Shown one piece after another: positions 1 to 11,800 of a stretch of 64,000 nt of DNA. Position numbers and translations under genes: made by a program. Numbering within the stretch: the stretch's first letter is position 1; every line of letters begins with the position of its first letter. Location: positions 12,152,001-12,216,000 of the forward strand of contig CM082579.2 in assembly GCA_040954595.2 (NCBI GenBank), given 5' to 3'. This stretch comes from Balanoglossus misakiensis. Its lineage: Eukaryota; Hemichordata. Under the pieces are notes generated by a model. The model worked only from the letters and a program-made list of their open reading frames with translations. It made no database searches and had not been told where the DNA came from.

Positions 1-1326
1 TCAGTCAGGTCTTCATAGAAATAACCTACAAAAATATACATTTACATGTACAATGTAAATCCAGCAACGGGTAAATATTTTCTGTGTATGTGTCAATTAC
101 CCTGGTATGAACTAGCTGGTAATGTCTTGAATTTCGTGAAGTGACGACCTGAGTTTCCCAGTAGATGGAAATGAAAGAGAGATCATCATAAGTTCCAAGT
201 ACTGAACTATATCAAAGTCGTTAATACCCTGAGAATGGTCATTTATTTTTAAAAGTGAGACGTATGCACACAAAGGGTGGCCTAATTCACATGGAGCCTT
301 TTATTTTGTTGATTCTCAATATAGTCTTGTCATATACATGTACATGTATATGATTATAATACATGAGCACTAAGTCACTGTTGGCGTTAAACTAGGTTGG
401 TAGCTGTAAGTTGTAAGACTTATTCAAGTAACAGGAAGGACTGTTACACAGCAAATATGATCAGTTTTAAGTAGATACATTTCAAGTACCTGGAACTTTG
501 GGCTATTTTCTCAGTATTTGATTTATTTACTGGGGCATTATAACTGTGGTTTAATTCTTTGTTCTACCCAATAAAACATAGCACGTTCATATCAAAAATG
601 AAATTACTGAAATGGCAGTGATAAATAAACTGGAATCTTCCTCTTATGGCTCATAAATATGTGATAGCTTTCAAATTTAATTATGATGATCATTCTTCTT
701 CGACATAATCAGACTGATCAAGATCTGAGATTGCTTTCCAAACTCAAATTCACAACTAGAATTAATATGGTACTGTACCAGGTAAACTTTGATCACAAAG
801 AGCTATTGATATGATGGAACTGAAACCCAACTTGTATCAACTAATAAAAGTTTAAGTGTTATGATAATAATTTTGAACCAACAATAGTTTCATATTTGTA
901 CCGGTACATGCATGGATTTGACACCGAAACTGATAGGGAGAAAATTACAGAATAAACGAACAGATAAACTTCAGCTATGAACAACTTATGAATTCTGTGA
1001 AATAAATATGATGTCAATGTAAATGTGTATTACACAATGTAAATTTGTGCTACATAATAGATTAGAAGGTATAATTTACCATTTTATTTTCATTTGACCC
1101 TAACGAATGCACTTTGAAATTTGAAAACTTTCACTAATTATCATATGTTGGAATTACCAATACTTTCTAGTACAAGATTGTAGGTTCGCTTTTGTTCGTA
1201 ACATTGTATACTTCATTCCAATATTTCGTGAATCCAGTATATAAATTGGATGGTGAGTTATAAACCTTTACAATTCCTGAAAACCCCCATATTTAGTTTG
1301 AACACCATTCCATTGTGATTACTTAC
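1..1326. other. Intron or intergenic sequence at left edge
   Basis: AT-rich sequence downstream of the last visible TNFR-like exon. I see no further exon with a convincing reading frame; it is probably intron of that gene. Confidence 0.5.
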
Positions 1327-1476
1327 CCTTTTCACACTGAGCACATCTGGCATTTCTAGTCACAGTGCAATTCTGCATGACGTTTTGATGTGGAGAGCAG
1401 TGCACACATGGTTCACACTTATCAATGTCACTGCTGACGGAAGAAAATGTCTCCCCTGGAATACAGTCTTCACACA
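1327..1476 (-). CDS. TNFR-like exon B
   Basis: Acceptor TTCCTTCCAG before 1476 and donor GTAAGT just below 1327, phase 1 on both sides. It carries a second repeat with eight cysteines, ending NARCAQCEK. Confidence 0.82.
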
Positions 1477-2150
1477 CTGGAAGGAAATGACAGACAATTG
1501 AATCAGTAAACAATATGTTTCTGTTTTCAATATGCAGGCATTGGTGTTCTCATAACTTAAAAGTCCCTCAAAATATATACAATTTTGTCTTGAAAGAGTT
1601 TTATGTAGTTGCAAACTTGCCGGACGCACACCCTTCCCAAAGCAGACATCAATTTCTTAATACCGGTACATGTATTTCCTTTTCCGATATTTCTATGCTT
1701 ATTGGTATACATTACTTAAGTGTGTAACCAGTGGTAATGTTACGGAGTACCTGTAGGTAAATGTTATTGGGCCTATATAGATGTTTATGTATATTATCCT
1801 CACAATGATTAATAACTGTAATAACCTAATCAGATGTAGATCTTTCTCTGGAGATGTGATAAAAAATTGCATCAAATTTGGTTTTCAAGTCAATAGTATA
1901 CATTGCACTGTGCAATATGCAAATGAGAAAACTAAATTGCAGTACAACAACCCAAATTACACTTGCAATAGTTCAAAAGCTCCTTACCTGTATCTGTGAC
2001 ATCTGTACACTCAGTGACAACCCCCTTTCCTTGAGGACACTTGGTACATCGTTGACATTGTGTCTCTCCAGCTGAAACCGCAACTGAGAATTTCCCTTCA
2101 GGACAGACATTACAAGTACATAGTGTACCAATAAGTGATACAATTCCAGC
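1327..2150 (-). CDS. TNF-receptor-like protein, partial (two cysteine-rich exons)
   Basis: Two consecutive minus-strand exons (2150-1988 and 1476-1327) encode about 104 residues with a dense cysteine pattern typical of TNF receptor superfamily ectodomains: CPEGKFSV, CQRCTKCPQGKG, then CEDCIPGETF, CEPCVHCSPHQN, CTVTRNARCAQC. The join is phase 1, the usual symmetry for TNFR repeat exons. The stretch AGIVSLIGTLCT before the first repeat could be the tail of a signal peptide whose start lies in an upstream exon I could not place. The transmembrane and cytoplasmic parts would lie beyond the left edge, so death-domain or TRAF-type signalling cannot be judged. Members of this family bind TNF ligands at the cell surface. 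The repeat assignment is firm; the subfamily is unknown. Confidence 0.8.
1988..2150 (-). CDS. TNFR-like exon A
   Basis: Acceptor CCCTGCAG before 2150 and donor GATACAG/GTAAGG at 1988. It starts in phase 0 and ends in phase 1. It carries the first cysteine-rich repeat, with seven cysteines from CTCNVC through VVTEC. Confidence 0.8.
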
Positions 2151-3296
2151 CTGCAGGGGAAAGGACATATTAATTAGAATACATGTTGTACTTCAGAAAA
2201 AATAGAGGTAGCATCAATGTCACAACACATTCCTTGCAATAATACTGCGTCAATGTATGATAAGAGTTTTGTATTGACCAACCTTTTCCATTTGTAAATC
2301 ACCAGCTACTTAAACTTATTAATATTAATTAAATTGGGATATTATATTTAAGTGTCAAACATAAACTTTTATCAATAGGGTAATGCCCAGCCTACAACCA
2401 AGGCAAAATTGCAATGCCCCAAAAATTTTAATAGTAATACTAATTAATTGAAATAATAATCTTTTTTTCAGTTACACAGCCCATGAAGAAAGTATAAAAG
2501 AACACAAATGTTAAAAACCAGTAGAATATAGAAGATATTTAAAATACTAAAACCCTGTGGTGAGAGAGGACAAAAAGTTCTCTGTAATATATGGTATTTA
2601 TGCAAAATTCTTCAAAGTTTCAACATATTTGACTCTCACACCAAAGTTCAAAATAATTAAACACATGGCGTTTTGAAGAAGGAAAATCATAGATTCAAAA
2701 ACAGTAAAGATTGTTCCAAAACACTAATATGCAAATTTCACCTCAATTTTCACAAACTCTACTTAGGTCAGCCCAATCGCAGGACTTGGTACCTGAAATG
2801 TTGAATGAGGCTCAGTTTCCTGTCATAAATTTCGACATTGTAAACAGGTCACTAGTGCAAGAGCTTTGTTTTTAACGACTTGTGGCAATTTGAAACACAG
2901 CAATTGAAGGGCACAATTAAGGTTTCATTCTTTGCAGCTTAAAATCAATATGGCCGACCCATACCGATGGCTGCAGCAACCAGAAGTAGTCATACAGGGG
3001 TCATGCAAATGGCCTATTGTTGATGGATGTACCGATGGGCTTAGAGAAGGATGGCAGACAGAAAGGCATACAGACGATGATGTACAAATTATCTGATATT
3101 AGCTCGTGCTCCTGACGCGAGGTGAAGCATTTACGAATAACTCTGTCGATGGCAGACAACATGCAATAGGGCACCTGATACCACAGCAAGAGCAGAGTAA
3201 TCACTCTTTTGAACCTTCGGTGTAAAATTTAAAGATTAAACACAAAGTAAATAAAACTTCCCTTAAGGGCAGGGCTTGTCTAAAATATTCTCACCT
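2151..3296. other. Non-coding, upstream of visible TNFR-like exons
   Basis: No supported exon. A 67-codon minus-strand frame at 3001-3204 begins with a hydrophobic stretch (MITLLLLWYQV) and could be a leader exon, but I cannot join it in phase to the exon at 2150. Confidence 0.4.
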
Positions 3297-3355
3297 AGTT
3301 TCACTTTCACTTTCACATAATTGCATATGAAATTCAAATGTAGTTTCACTTTCAC
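3297..3355. promoter_or_regulatory. ISRE/IRF-type motif cluster
   Basis: AGTTTCACTTTCACTTTCAC at 3297-3316 and AGTTTCACTTTCAC at 3342-3355. Each matches the interferon-stimulated response element consensus AGTTTCNNTTTC. Read on the minus strand the first is a run of three GAAA half-sites spaced by two bases, the ideal IRF-family array. It lies about 1.15 kb upstream of the first visible TNFR-like exon (minus strand) and 5.4 kb past the end of the helicase gene, so the TNFR-like gene is the likelier target. Function is inferred from the motif only. Confidence 0.5.
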
Positions 3356-6300
3356 ATATGATGGTTAGGGTACACAATCAAAACAACACATTCACTAATG
3401 AATTGGTTTATTGTTCAAGGTACAGAGCAACAGAATATTTTGGTAATTTCAACAACAGCCAAAAAAGAACCACTTAGCGGAGAATTAGGCTAGTTATACT
3501 TTGCGAAACAACGAAACAGCGAAACAACGAAACCACAAAAAACATAAACAACACAACAAAAGATCGAAACCTCAAAATGACCTTATTTTCGACGAAATAC
3601 AAAAGTTACGCGGCAGCAACTGACACTATTTCCTTAAATACCACAGGGCGAAGGAGACATGAATTGCAATTAAGATAATAAAGAAATTTCGACAATGATA
3701 CTATGTTTTGTTTGTTACATGTGTTTCTATATATAACTACTACTTTTTGTCTCACCCCTCATCAGTGTTTGACCCTCGAAAGCTTACGGACACTACCAAA
3801 TAGGCCTGCTTTGTTTCAACTAATCCTTCGCCCTGTGAATATACTCGTACATTGACCTTTTGGGGCGGGATTCTTTTTTGGCGGGCAATTCGCCTGTCAG
3901 TAAATAAATTACATTGGCGTCTGAATGGCATGGACAAGGCTAGGCTTTGCAAAACGTTAGGCGATTACATGTACTAGTTATTATATGTACACGTTTGATG
4001 AACACCAAATTATTTCAATACCAATCCCAACGCCAAAAAGGGATTGAACAGAAAAATATGCTGATGTCTTAAAGTGGGTCATCATTTTCACGCAAGCATT
4101 TTTGAAGGGTCATGAAATTTCCTGTATTCTAGGGGTATAATTCAATATTTTTCAATTACGATCACACTTGCTGCATGTGTGCATTTCTATATGTTTGTTA
4201 AATATTGGCATAGTAATAATAGGTTTCTTGACAAAAAATAATAGTGTTCTCTGTACACTACAAGCCCAACTGAAAAATTAAGGCTGCGTAAATAGCAAAT
4301 TGTACATCGAGCAGTAGACAATTATTTATGTGATTTGTGATGACTGTTTCATTGAATATTACTTGAAAAAATGTACATTGCACTAATTATTAAATGTCTG
4401 TCTGTTTTAATATGTCCTCAATATCCAAAGAACAGCTGATCGGATTTCAACCAAATATGGTGGACAGCTATACTGTTTTGAAATGGCGACTCGAACGAGC
4501 CGACCATAACACCGCTACCCATGCCGAGTTGGACCACAATTTCATTGCAGCTTGCCTGAGCTCTTTGTTTATATAATTATAAACGCCATCTTGTTTCTCG
4601 GAACATAATGGCCGATATTGCTGTAGTCTGCAGTGTAAGGAAACTATGCAAAGTGAAACCGATGCTATACAACTTAGATTTGTCAGATTCATGGTCTCTT
4701 AAATTATTTGGTGTTGTACTTGTGTGTGCAATGCAGCTAGAAGTCATTTTAGAGACTAACTACCAAATCTAAAATTATCCGGGTCACTCATGAGTTTTAT
4801 AGCGCCTGTAAAGTTGTGTACACTACTATTTTCATCTCGAGAGATAGGAAAGTGCTGCATGCAGTTGGTTACCCACCCCACCCCAGGGTTAGCCTTTATC
4901 CATGTTGCGTTGTATTTTCTTTGGTGGAAAAACAACAATGTGCACATGTGACACGACTCTCTCTATGTACATATAGAGCAGAATTACCAAGAACTAGGTC
5001 ACCCATTTGATGTCTGTTAGCCTATGTCATAACACTGTTGAGAAAACATCAACGCCTTATACATTTCAGGGATCAAATTCAGCAATACAAAAGTATCCGT
5101 TTATCACAATTCACATTTTATAAAATATTAGTTTGATAGACTGACCTGAAGCATTACATGTAACATCCTAATGGAAGCAGAATTTCTCCTGGTTTCGTTT
5201 TCAACATACACCCTGGTGTACACAGCACAGGAATACTGAGCCCGCATTCACCGCGATGTAGGTCAGGTCAATGAACACACTAAGCGTAGTGTAGCCGAAA
5301 GCGACAAATTGTTTTCAGTTAGGCCAGAGAGAAAAAAAAATTGTTCATCACATTTTTTTGGACCTAGTTCCAGGAGCGGCAAGCGAAAATGTTTCTTTTT
5401 ATTTTTGTTTAGGTTGAAGGTGAATGCGGTTCTCTGGCATATTAGCACATATGCAGATAAGGCGAGATAATTGTTTCCCTTTTTTACCAGAAATATCTCA
5501 GACAAAAACACTGATACAAGTACTTGTAACTGAATTCAATACTATATTTCCCAAAAATAACATAGGCTATTACATTTACAGTTGGTGTTTGCACAACATA
5601 TTCTGGCCACCAGCTGTAGTACTAAGAATTTTGTAACGCGGAAGTAGAATTTGCCGAGATCAAAAAAAAAAATAAAAATTTCCAAATCAGCCAAAGTAGA
5701 AGCGGCGATTCCAATGAACAATTTATTTTTTCTTCCTGGCCTTAAGAAGAGCATATATGAAGACGGAGGGGGACTAGAACTACTCAAGATGAAAAATATT
5801 GGCATTTTCTGATTTTTACATAGTGATCATCAGTATAAAAAATAATGATAGAAAATGGGATGTTCCCATCCTACCCTTTTCCGAAGATTGAGTGATTGCT
5901 GACTCAGCGCTCAGCACAGCCCAGCTATAATACTGGTAGGCCTAGGCCTAAGCCTGCTCTTAATTTCAATCCCAATTGAAATTTAAGTCAATATTGGTCA
6001 CGTAAAGTTATCTTCATGTAATTGAATAAAAATGCAAGAAAATCACAATATTACAGCACTCTTTTCTTTTAATACTACACAAAAATCAACAACATTTCGA
6101 TTTTTGCTGGGGTGGTGCGTAGTACATATTCAGCGTTAAAATATTGTTTTGTTGGCATACTTATAAGTATCCATATGTAGCTATTTCAGAGCTGACGTCG
6201 ATCTGAGATGACTTACAGTTGTGGCTGGAATTTCTCGGTGTAGTCTATATGGGCAAAAAGGCTCTAGAAATGTCATTATGTTGTATAGGAGTTTTGTACT

Positions 6301-6949
6301 TAGCTGGAAATGATGGGTGGTAAACTATTGATGTAAAATCAGGTCACTTCTACAGAAGTCCACTACTTAGATTTTTGACCAAAACTGGTGAATTTTGGCG
6401 TTTTCACTAAAAATTAAGATATTTATGCTGACTCATTCAAAACAATTGAAATTGTAAAAAGATATCTTAAAAATGTGTGCCAACAAACAAGGTATAATTG
6501 CAAGAGCATCAATTAACTACACAAGTTGAGTTTTTTTTACCAAAATAGCAATTTTTGAAGCATTTTGCCCTTAAAATGAGGATATGTCGCAGATGCAATT
6601 TTCAGAACCTAAAACTGAAAATTTCTCCAATAATATCACCCTAAAAATACTATATAATGTATATAGGTGTATATACCAAGAAATATTTGAAGATTTTTAC
6701 TAAAATTAGCATTTTGTACGCATTTTTAAGCACTTTTATTTAAAAAATAGCTTCAAAGACTCTGTGGTCCCATTTGGGATTACACAGAAATAGGTATATA
6801 CCAGAATTAAAATCAGGGGTGACTTTGGCAAGCAGATATGACATAACTATATGAAAATATGGAAATGTAAACAGTTAACTATGGCCCAATCAAGTGTCTC
6901 GTTTCACAGCAATCTTACAAGCAGTGCTAGAAAAACTGATTTTTGAGCA
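3356..6949. other. Intergenic sequence with no supported gene
   Basis: AT-rich sequence with many stops. No conserved reading frame or clear splice pair was recognised on either strand. It contains short A and T runs and scattered T-rich stretches that grade into the repeat array to the right. Confidence 0.5.
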
Positions 6950-7665
6950 AAAAAAAACTGCCTGTAGGGCCTAAATGACAAGCACCAGGAGATAGGTGCC
7001 TTTAATCGGAATATTTGGTAAGGATGGTTTGAGAAGTCTATTCTATGAACAAAATGGTTTTCGTCATATTCGGAGATCTGATGACACATGATATGCCTAT
7101 TCTATGTAAAAAAAATTGGTGGATATTACGAAAAAAAGCAGTCTGATTGACCCAAAACAAGACAAAATTACCTTTTTGACCATTTTTGCCCCCAAAACGT
7201 CATTTTAGACAAAATTTAAAACCACACTGTTTTCTTCATATTGGTTGATCAGATGATATATTGAAAGTCAATTCATTGTTAAAAGTGGTGACTGTTAAAT
7301 AATGAAGCAGTCTTATTGACCCCCAATCAATACAAAAATGTCATTTTTGGCCACATTTTTTGGTCAAAAGGTCATTTTTACAAAAAAAACCTAAAAAAAA
7401 ACCTGTTTTCTTCATTTTCAGAAATCATGTGATATATGAAACGTCCATTCTATGTAAAAACGGTTCTGATTCCAGAAATAGCAGTTTGATTGACCCCCTC
7501 TCCAGGTAAAATTGCCATTTTTGCCACTTTTTGTCAAAAACGTCATTTTTAGAAACCCTCAAAACGTATATATTATCGTCACTTTCGGAGATCTGATAGT
7601 GTATTATATGCCCACTTTATGTAAAATTTGGTGACTATTCCAAAAAAGCTATTTTGTTTTGCCCA
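6950..7665. repeat. Diverged tandem array, period about 175 bp
   Basis: Four degenerate copies of a unit that includes TTCTATGTAAAA, then TTGACCC, then GTCATTTTT, then TTTTCTTCA and a GATCTGAT-like segment. The TTGACCC marker recurs near 7147, 7315 and 7488, and the TATGTAAAA marker near 7105, 7452 and 7619. The copies are clearly diverged, so the array is old. No coding potential. Confidence 0.6.
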
Positions 7666-8596
7666 AAAAGGCCATGAGGCAGAGACCAGATTTGCGATAG
7701 TATCAACGAGATCCGCAGTCACTTGAAGTGCACAGAACCAAGAACGTTCAAAAAGAGAGGGTGTGAGAAGCAGTACCATTACAAGCACAAGCATGCAGCA
7801 GGTGTTTGACTGCGCAGGACGAGAATAGCGGTGTCTTCTTTAGCAATAATGAGAAAACAACCGCGACGTCGACATATACCGGAAATATGGACATTATACT
7901 TAACTGGTCAAGTACACTCCTTTAATCCATTGCACAACAAAACAGTAAAAGAAAGGCACGTCTATTGGGAAAACAGTAATGTGAATGTCATATTGAACTG
8001 TGAAAGGCATCATGTGGTAAATTATTCTGAATAAAATAGTAGTAACATATAGTAGCTCGGTGAATTGTTAATTTCATCCTGAAAATGAGCACCTCAGAAA
8101 ATAAATATTACATAGACTTGGGCATTCAGACAAAAGGACCCTGATGAAAGTAACTATAACACTGGTATTATTGGTATACTAACTATGATGACATAGTGGA
8201 ACTGAACTTTCTGACATCGGTAAGAGTGACAGTGACATTGGTTTTGACATTGTTTTTTTAACAGGTGGATGGGTCACTTTGCAAGGTGATAAGATTGCCT
8301 GTCACTTGACCGCATTTACTGACTCTGAATACATGTCTATTCATTCTCGTTGAACGTGTTTACTGTTTCTATAGTTTAAAGGATAATACACACAATTAAG
8401 GAGTCATGCCCCCTGTGTTGTGTTTAGAGATACAGTAATTTAGGTTTATATGAGTCATACAAATATTGAACTCACTATATGCATTTTTGTATGTCCGTTG
8501 TTGGCAAAGTAAAACATGACACTGTAATCCTAACTATTAATGCAAACAACTCATCTTAATCCTGACCTTTTGGCGCCCCTTAAAATCTCACTTAAT
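7666..8596. other. Intergenic sequence 3' of the helicase gene
   Basis: No supported exon. A 71-codon minus-strand frame at 7579-7794 has no family resemblance, and the helicase gene already has a stop codon at 8711. Confidence 0.5.
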
Positions 8597-8602
8597 TTTA
8601 TT
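8597..8602 (-). terminator. Candidate poly(A) signal of the DDX60-like gene
   Basis: AATAAA on the minus strand, about 110 bases past the stop codon at 8711-8713. Position and orientation suit the helicase transcript. No other hexamer was sought systematically. Confidence 0.45.
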
Positions 8603-8710
8603 ACTTCAATGTATGTAGAGAGAAAAATCATGCACTTTGAAATTCCTAAATTCGTGACATTGGTTCCAAGAAATACCTCTGCATATCATGTAGCTTTAGA
8701 AAATGACAGT

Positions 8711-8819
8711 CTACTGAAAGTTGAATGCTTCTTTACATTTTTCTTCGTACTCGCACGCCAACTGATTAAACGCCCTGACCACTCCATCCTCTTCTGGGCC
8801 AAGTGCAGTCAAAGCGACA
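8711..8819 (-). CDS. DDX60: DDX60-like exon 37 (last)
   Basis: Residues 1821-1856 and stop [23 protein letters not shown] gives the typical DDX60 C-terminus. Acceptor ATAATTTAG, phase 2. Confidence 0.9.
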
Positions 8820-11800
8820 CTAAATTATGGAAAAAATAGAACAAACTATTATTGTTATTGTCGGTTTATAAACGGACAGTGTGATTCCATTAGAAGACTT
8901 GATAGAGAATTGCGTGACCGGCTTTGCTGCTTTACGTACTCACATGGAAATGCTCACTTCTGTCGAAACAAAGAAGTCAAGAAATTTACAGGGTGACTGT
9001 AAATGTATGTGAGGTGTATGTGATAATCTTCCACACACAAAGATTATCCGCATCGCCAGAAAAATTTAATATGGTGAAAACCTTGCAAAAACAGAAACTG
9101 AAAGTTGCAGTTCATGAACTGTATAACCTATTTGCAAGATGAGTACATTTTGCAGGAACAAATTCAAAAGATGTCTCCATCTTTACATTAATCATTTTGT
9201 CAACACGTCTTCACAAATAACCCAAATTTCGAGGTTGAAATCTATAGTCTACTGAGTCATTATCAACAGTTACCCTAGTATGCTGACACCTACCTGATGC
9301 TCTTGATTGTCAGCGTGAAGTCTTTCAACTTGTCAAACACTTCGCCTCTCTGCAGTCTTCGTGACAAAGAGGAAATATGTTTTGTGAGGACCAAGTGACG
9401 ATAGTTATGGTACTGTTATTCGGACATTTTTCTCTGAACATGTCAGCAAAAGTCGAAAGCCTAGCCAAATATACGTGTAACAATCCCCCTCCCACTTCCC
9501 CGGCCAGTCTGTAAATTCTCGTCTTTTTATATTTGATAATCGAATACTATGGCAAACAAATGTTGTCATGATACTGATGGTATCGTCAGTTACACATGCT
9601 CGAGAGCCAGAGTTTACCTCCGATTAAGGCAACACGGAAACTGTTGCCGTAAAGAGGTCGTGGTTTACGACGATGTAGCTGCAGTGAATATCGGATACCC
9701 GTTTACATGGACATATTTCAGTGAGAAGCTCTTAAAGCATAGATGATGACCACTGTCCCTTAAAGAATATGACAACTACCTGTTGTCTGTCATTAATATC
9801 GTCGAGGATCCATGTTTGAAGAAATCTAATGCATATGCGTTCAGATCCATTTTACGGTTCCATCTGTTCACAGGTCTGTGTCGCAGCGTAGGGATATTGC
9901 CATCCTCCATGTAGACACCCTCGCGCAGTCGCTAATATGAATGAAAATGGTTGTTAATGTTACTTTGCAACAACAACAGATGCACTTTCAAAATTAACAG
10001 GTGTCTACTACCATTTTGAAAACAAGATAGTAAACAAAAAGTACTACGGATTGGATCTTGAAAAAAATGTTAACAATGCATATAGTGGTCAAAAAGATTG
10101 ATATTGTGACGTTATGCTTTGTGGAACCATCCTATACATCTATAACATTATCTTCACTATCGACCTGGAAGTTAGAGTAGAAAAAATGCATATATGATTG
10201 ATAATTAAAAGACCAACCTGCATAAAATCGGAATCTGATGCGTTCAAATTTTCATCTGTCACACCTGACAATGCAGCAAATGCAGATGCGGCTTTGATGT
10301 TGTGACAGGTTTTCTGTAAAGCAGACACGACATCAGAAGGCACGGCAGCATCGTCATCTTCCCTTGCATCTATGTCATTATTCGCAGGTGACTGAAACTC
10401 TGTACAGAGGCAAGAATACCTGTTAGATTATCTTTTAAAAATATTCGTGTTGACACAAATTGAAATTCAAAATGGCAGCCGATAGCTGTATTAAATCTGT
10501 GGAGAAAAATAAATTGATTTTATGAAAACAAGACGTGAACACCCTGTCTCCTCTTTGCTTTTAAAAATACTACTCACTTTAATAATTATATTAAAGGTAT
10601 GGATAATTATAATTTTTTGGAAACTTGTGTCCGAGGTACGGACTACCTTAAGTTGCATGAATGTGGAAAACATGTGATGATTTGGAAGGTCAGAAGACAG
10701 CTGGGACAAACGAGTTTCATCAAATGAACGCAGGAAGAGCGATATGGGTGGCTGGGTATATAGGCCTATTCAAGGCCAATGTAAAGCTACATTCCTATAA
10801 AAAACACTTGTAAAGAATAATCAATTATATCCCATACCGATTTTAGACAGTGGTAGTTTATGTCTAATCACTGCTTGATCCGTTATGTTTCTGACATAGA
10901 GACGGAAAGTATTTTCGACATCTTGATTGTGTTTGTTCAGGATCCTCCTGAAGTCTCGCGGCAGGTCTTCTAAGATAACCTGTTGGGCCGATCATCATGT
11001 ATCAGTGAACAATATAGCAATTTCTGTTGATGTATTTTGACAATGCAAACATAACATTTCAGAAAAATTCTCTACTTTACTACAGTGCATGCATTACGGA
11101 TGTGAACACCGTTTACAGTAAGGCTGGTTTTATATAGGAACTACGCCGTTAGATTTAGGAACAACGTCTTTTTCAAGTACATTATTGGATCATTTGGTGG
11201 AGCACTTAGAAACTTCAATGAGTCGGTAATTGTACTTACAAGGATTCATATTATAGGATGGAATTCAATAAAGACAAGCAGTAAGGAATTCGTGACGAGA
11301 AAGATTGATTAGCAAATGGTTGAAAATCACACCAATGAATTCAAAGCTCTCCACCTGTCGTTTATTTTTTGCATGCACGCGAGACCAAAATTCCCAAATG
11401 AGGCAAAATTCCCCAATGAAGAAATCTGACATGTGACAAGGCTGACAAGGGTACCGGTGGTCATGAAACCCGGTGAAAATCTTACCACAGAAGATGAGGG
11501 TTTCCCTTTGCCCTGTAGGGTTGTGCGACCAAACAGATTTGCCAAAACAAGGACAAGTGTGCGCATTGTTTCTTCTGAAAATTTACCTGTAACTTGTATG
11601 AATGAATGGAACGTCAGATCAAAGTCATACTAGGCGTTAATCGGTGCAGATATAGAATAAAGAAAAAAACAGTGCGTACCCAACATTGTTGCTTGCTATC
11701 TCATAGTAATATCTTGTCATTTGTGTGTGTTTTGCAATGTTTAATAAGCTTGTACATAACTTTCATCAGTATTTATCACACATGTAGAGGCACCATAACG

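Noticed and set aside
3001-3204. Possible signal-peptide exon MITLLLLWYQVPYC for the TNFR-like gene
   Set aside because: No donor in the required phase could be identified; kept only as a note.
7579-7794. Last helicase exon candidate
   Set aside because: The exon at 8711-8819 fits the DDX60 C-terminus, phase and stop codon; nothing further is needed.
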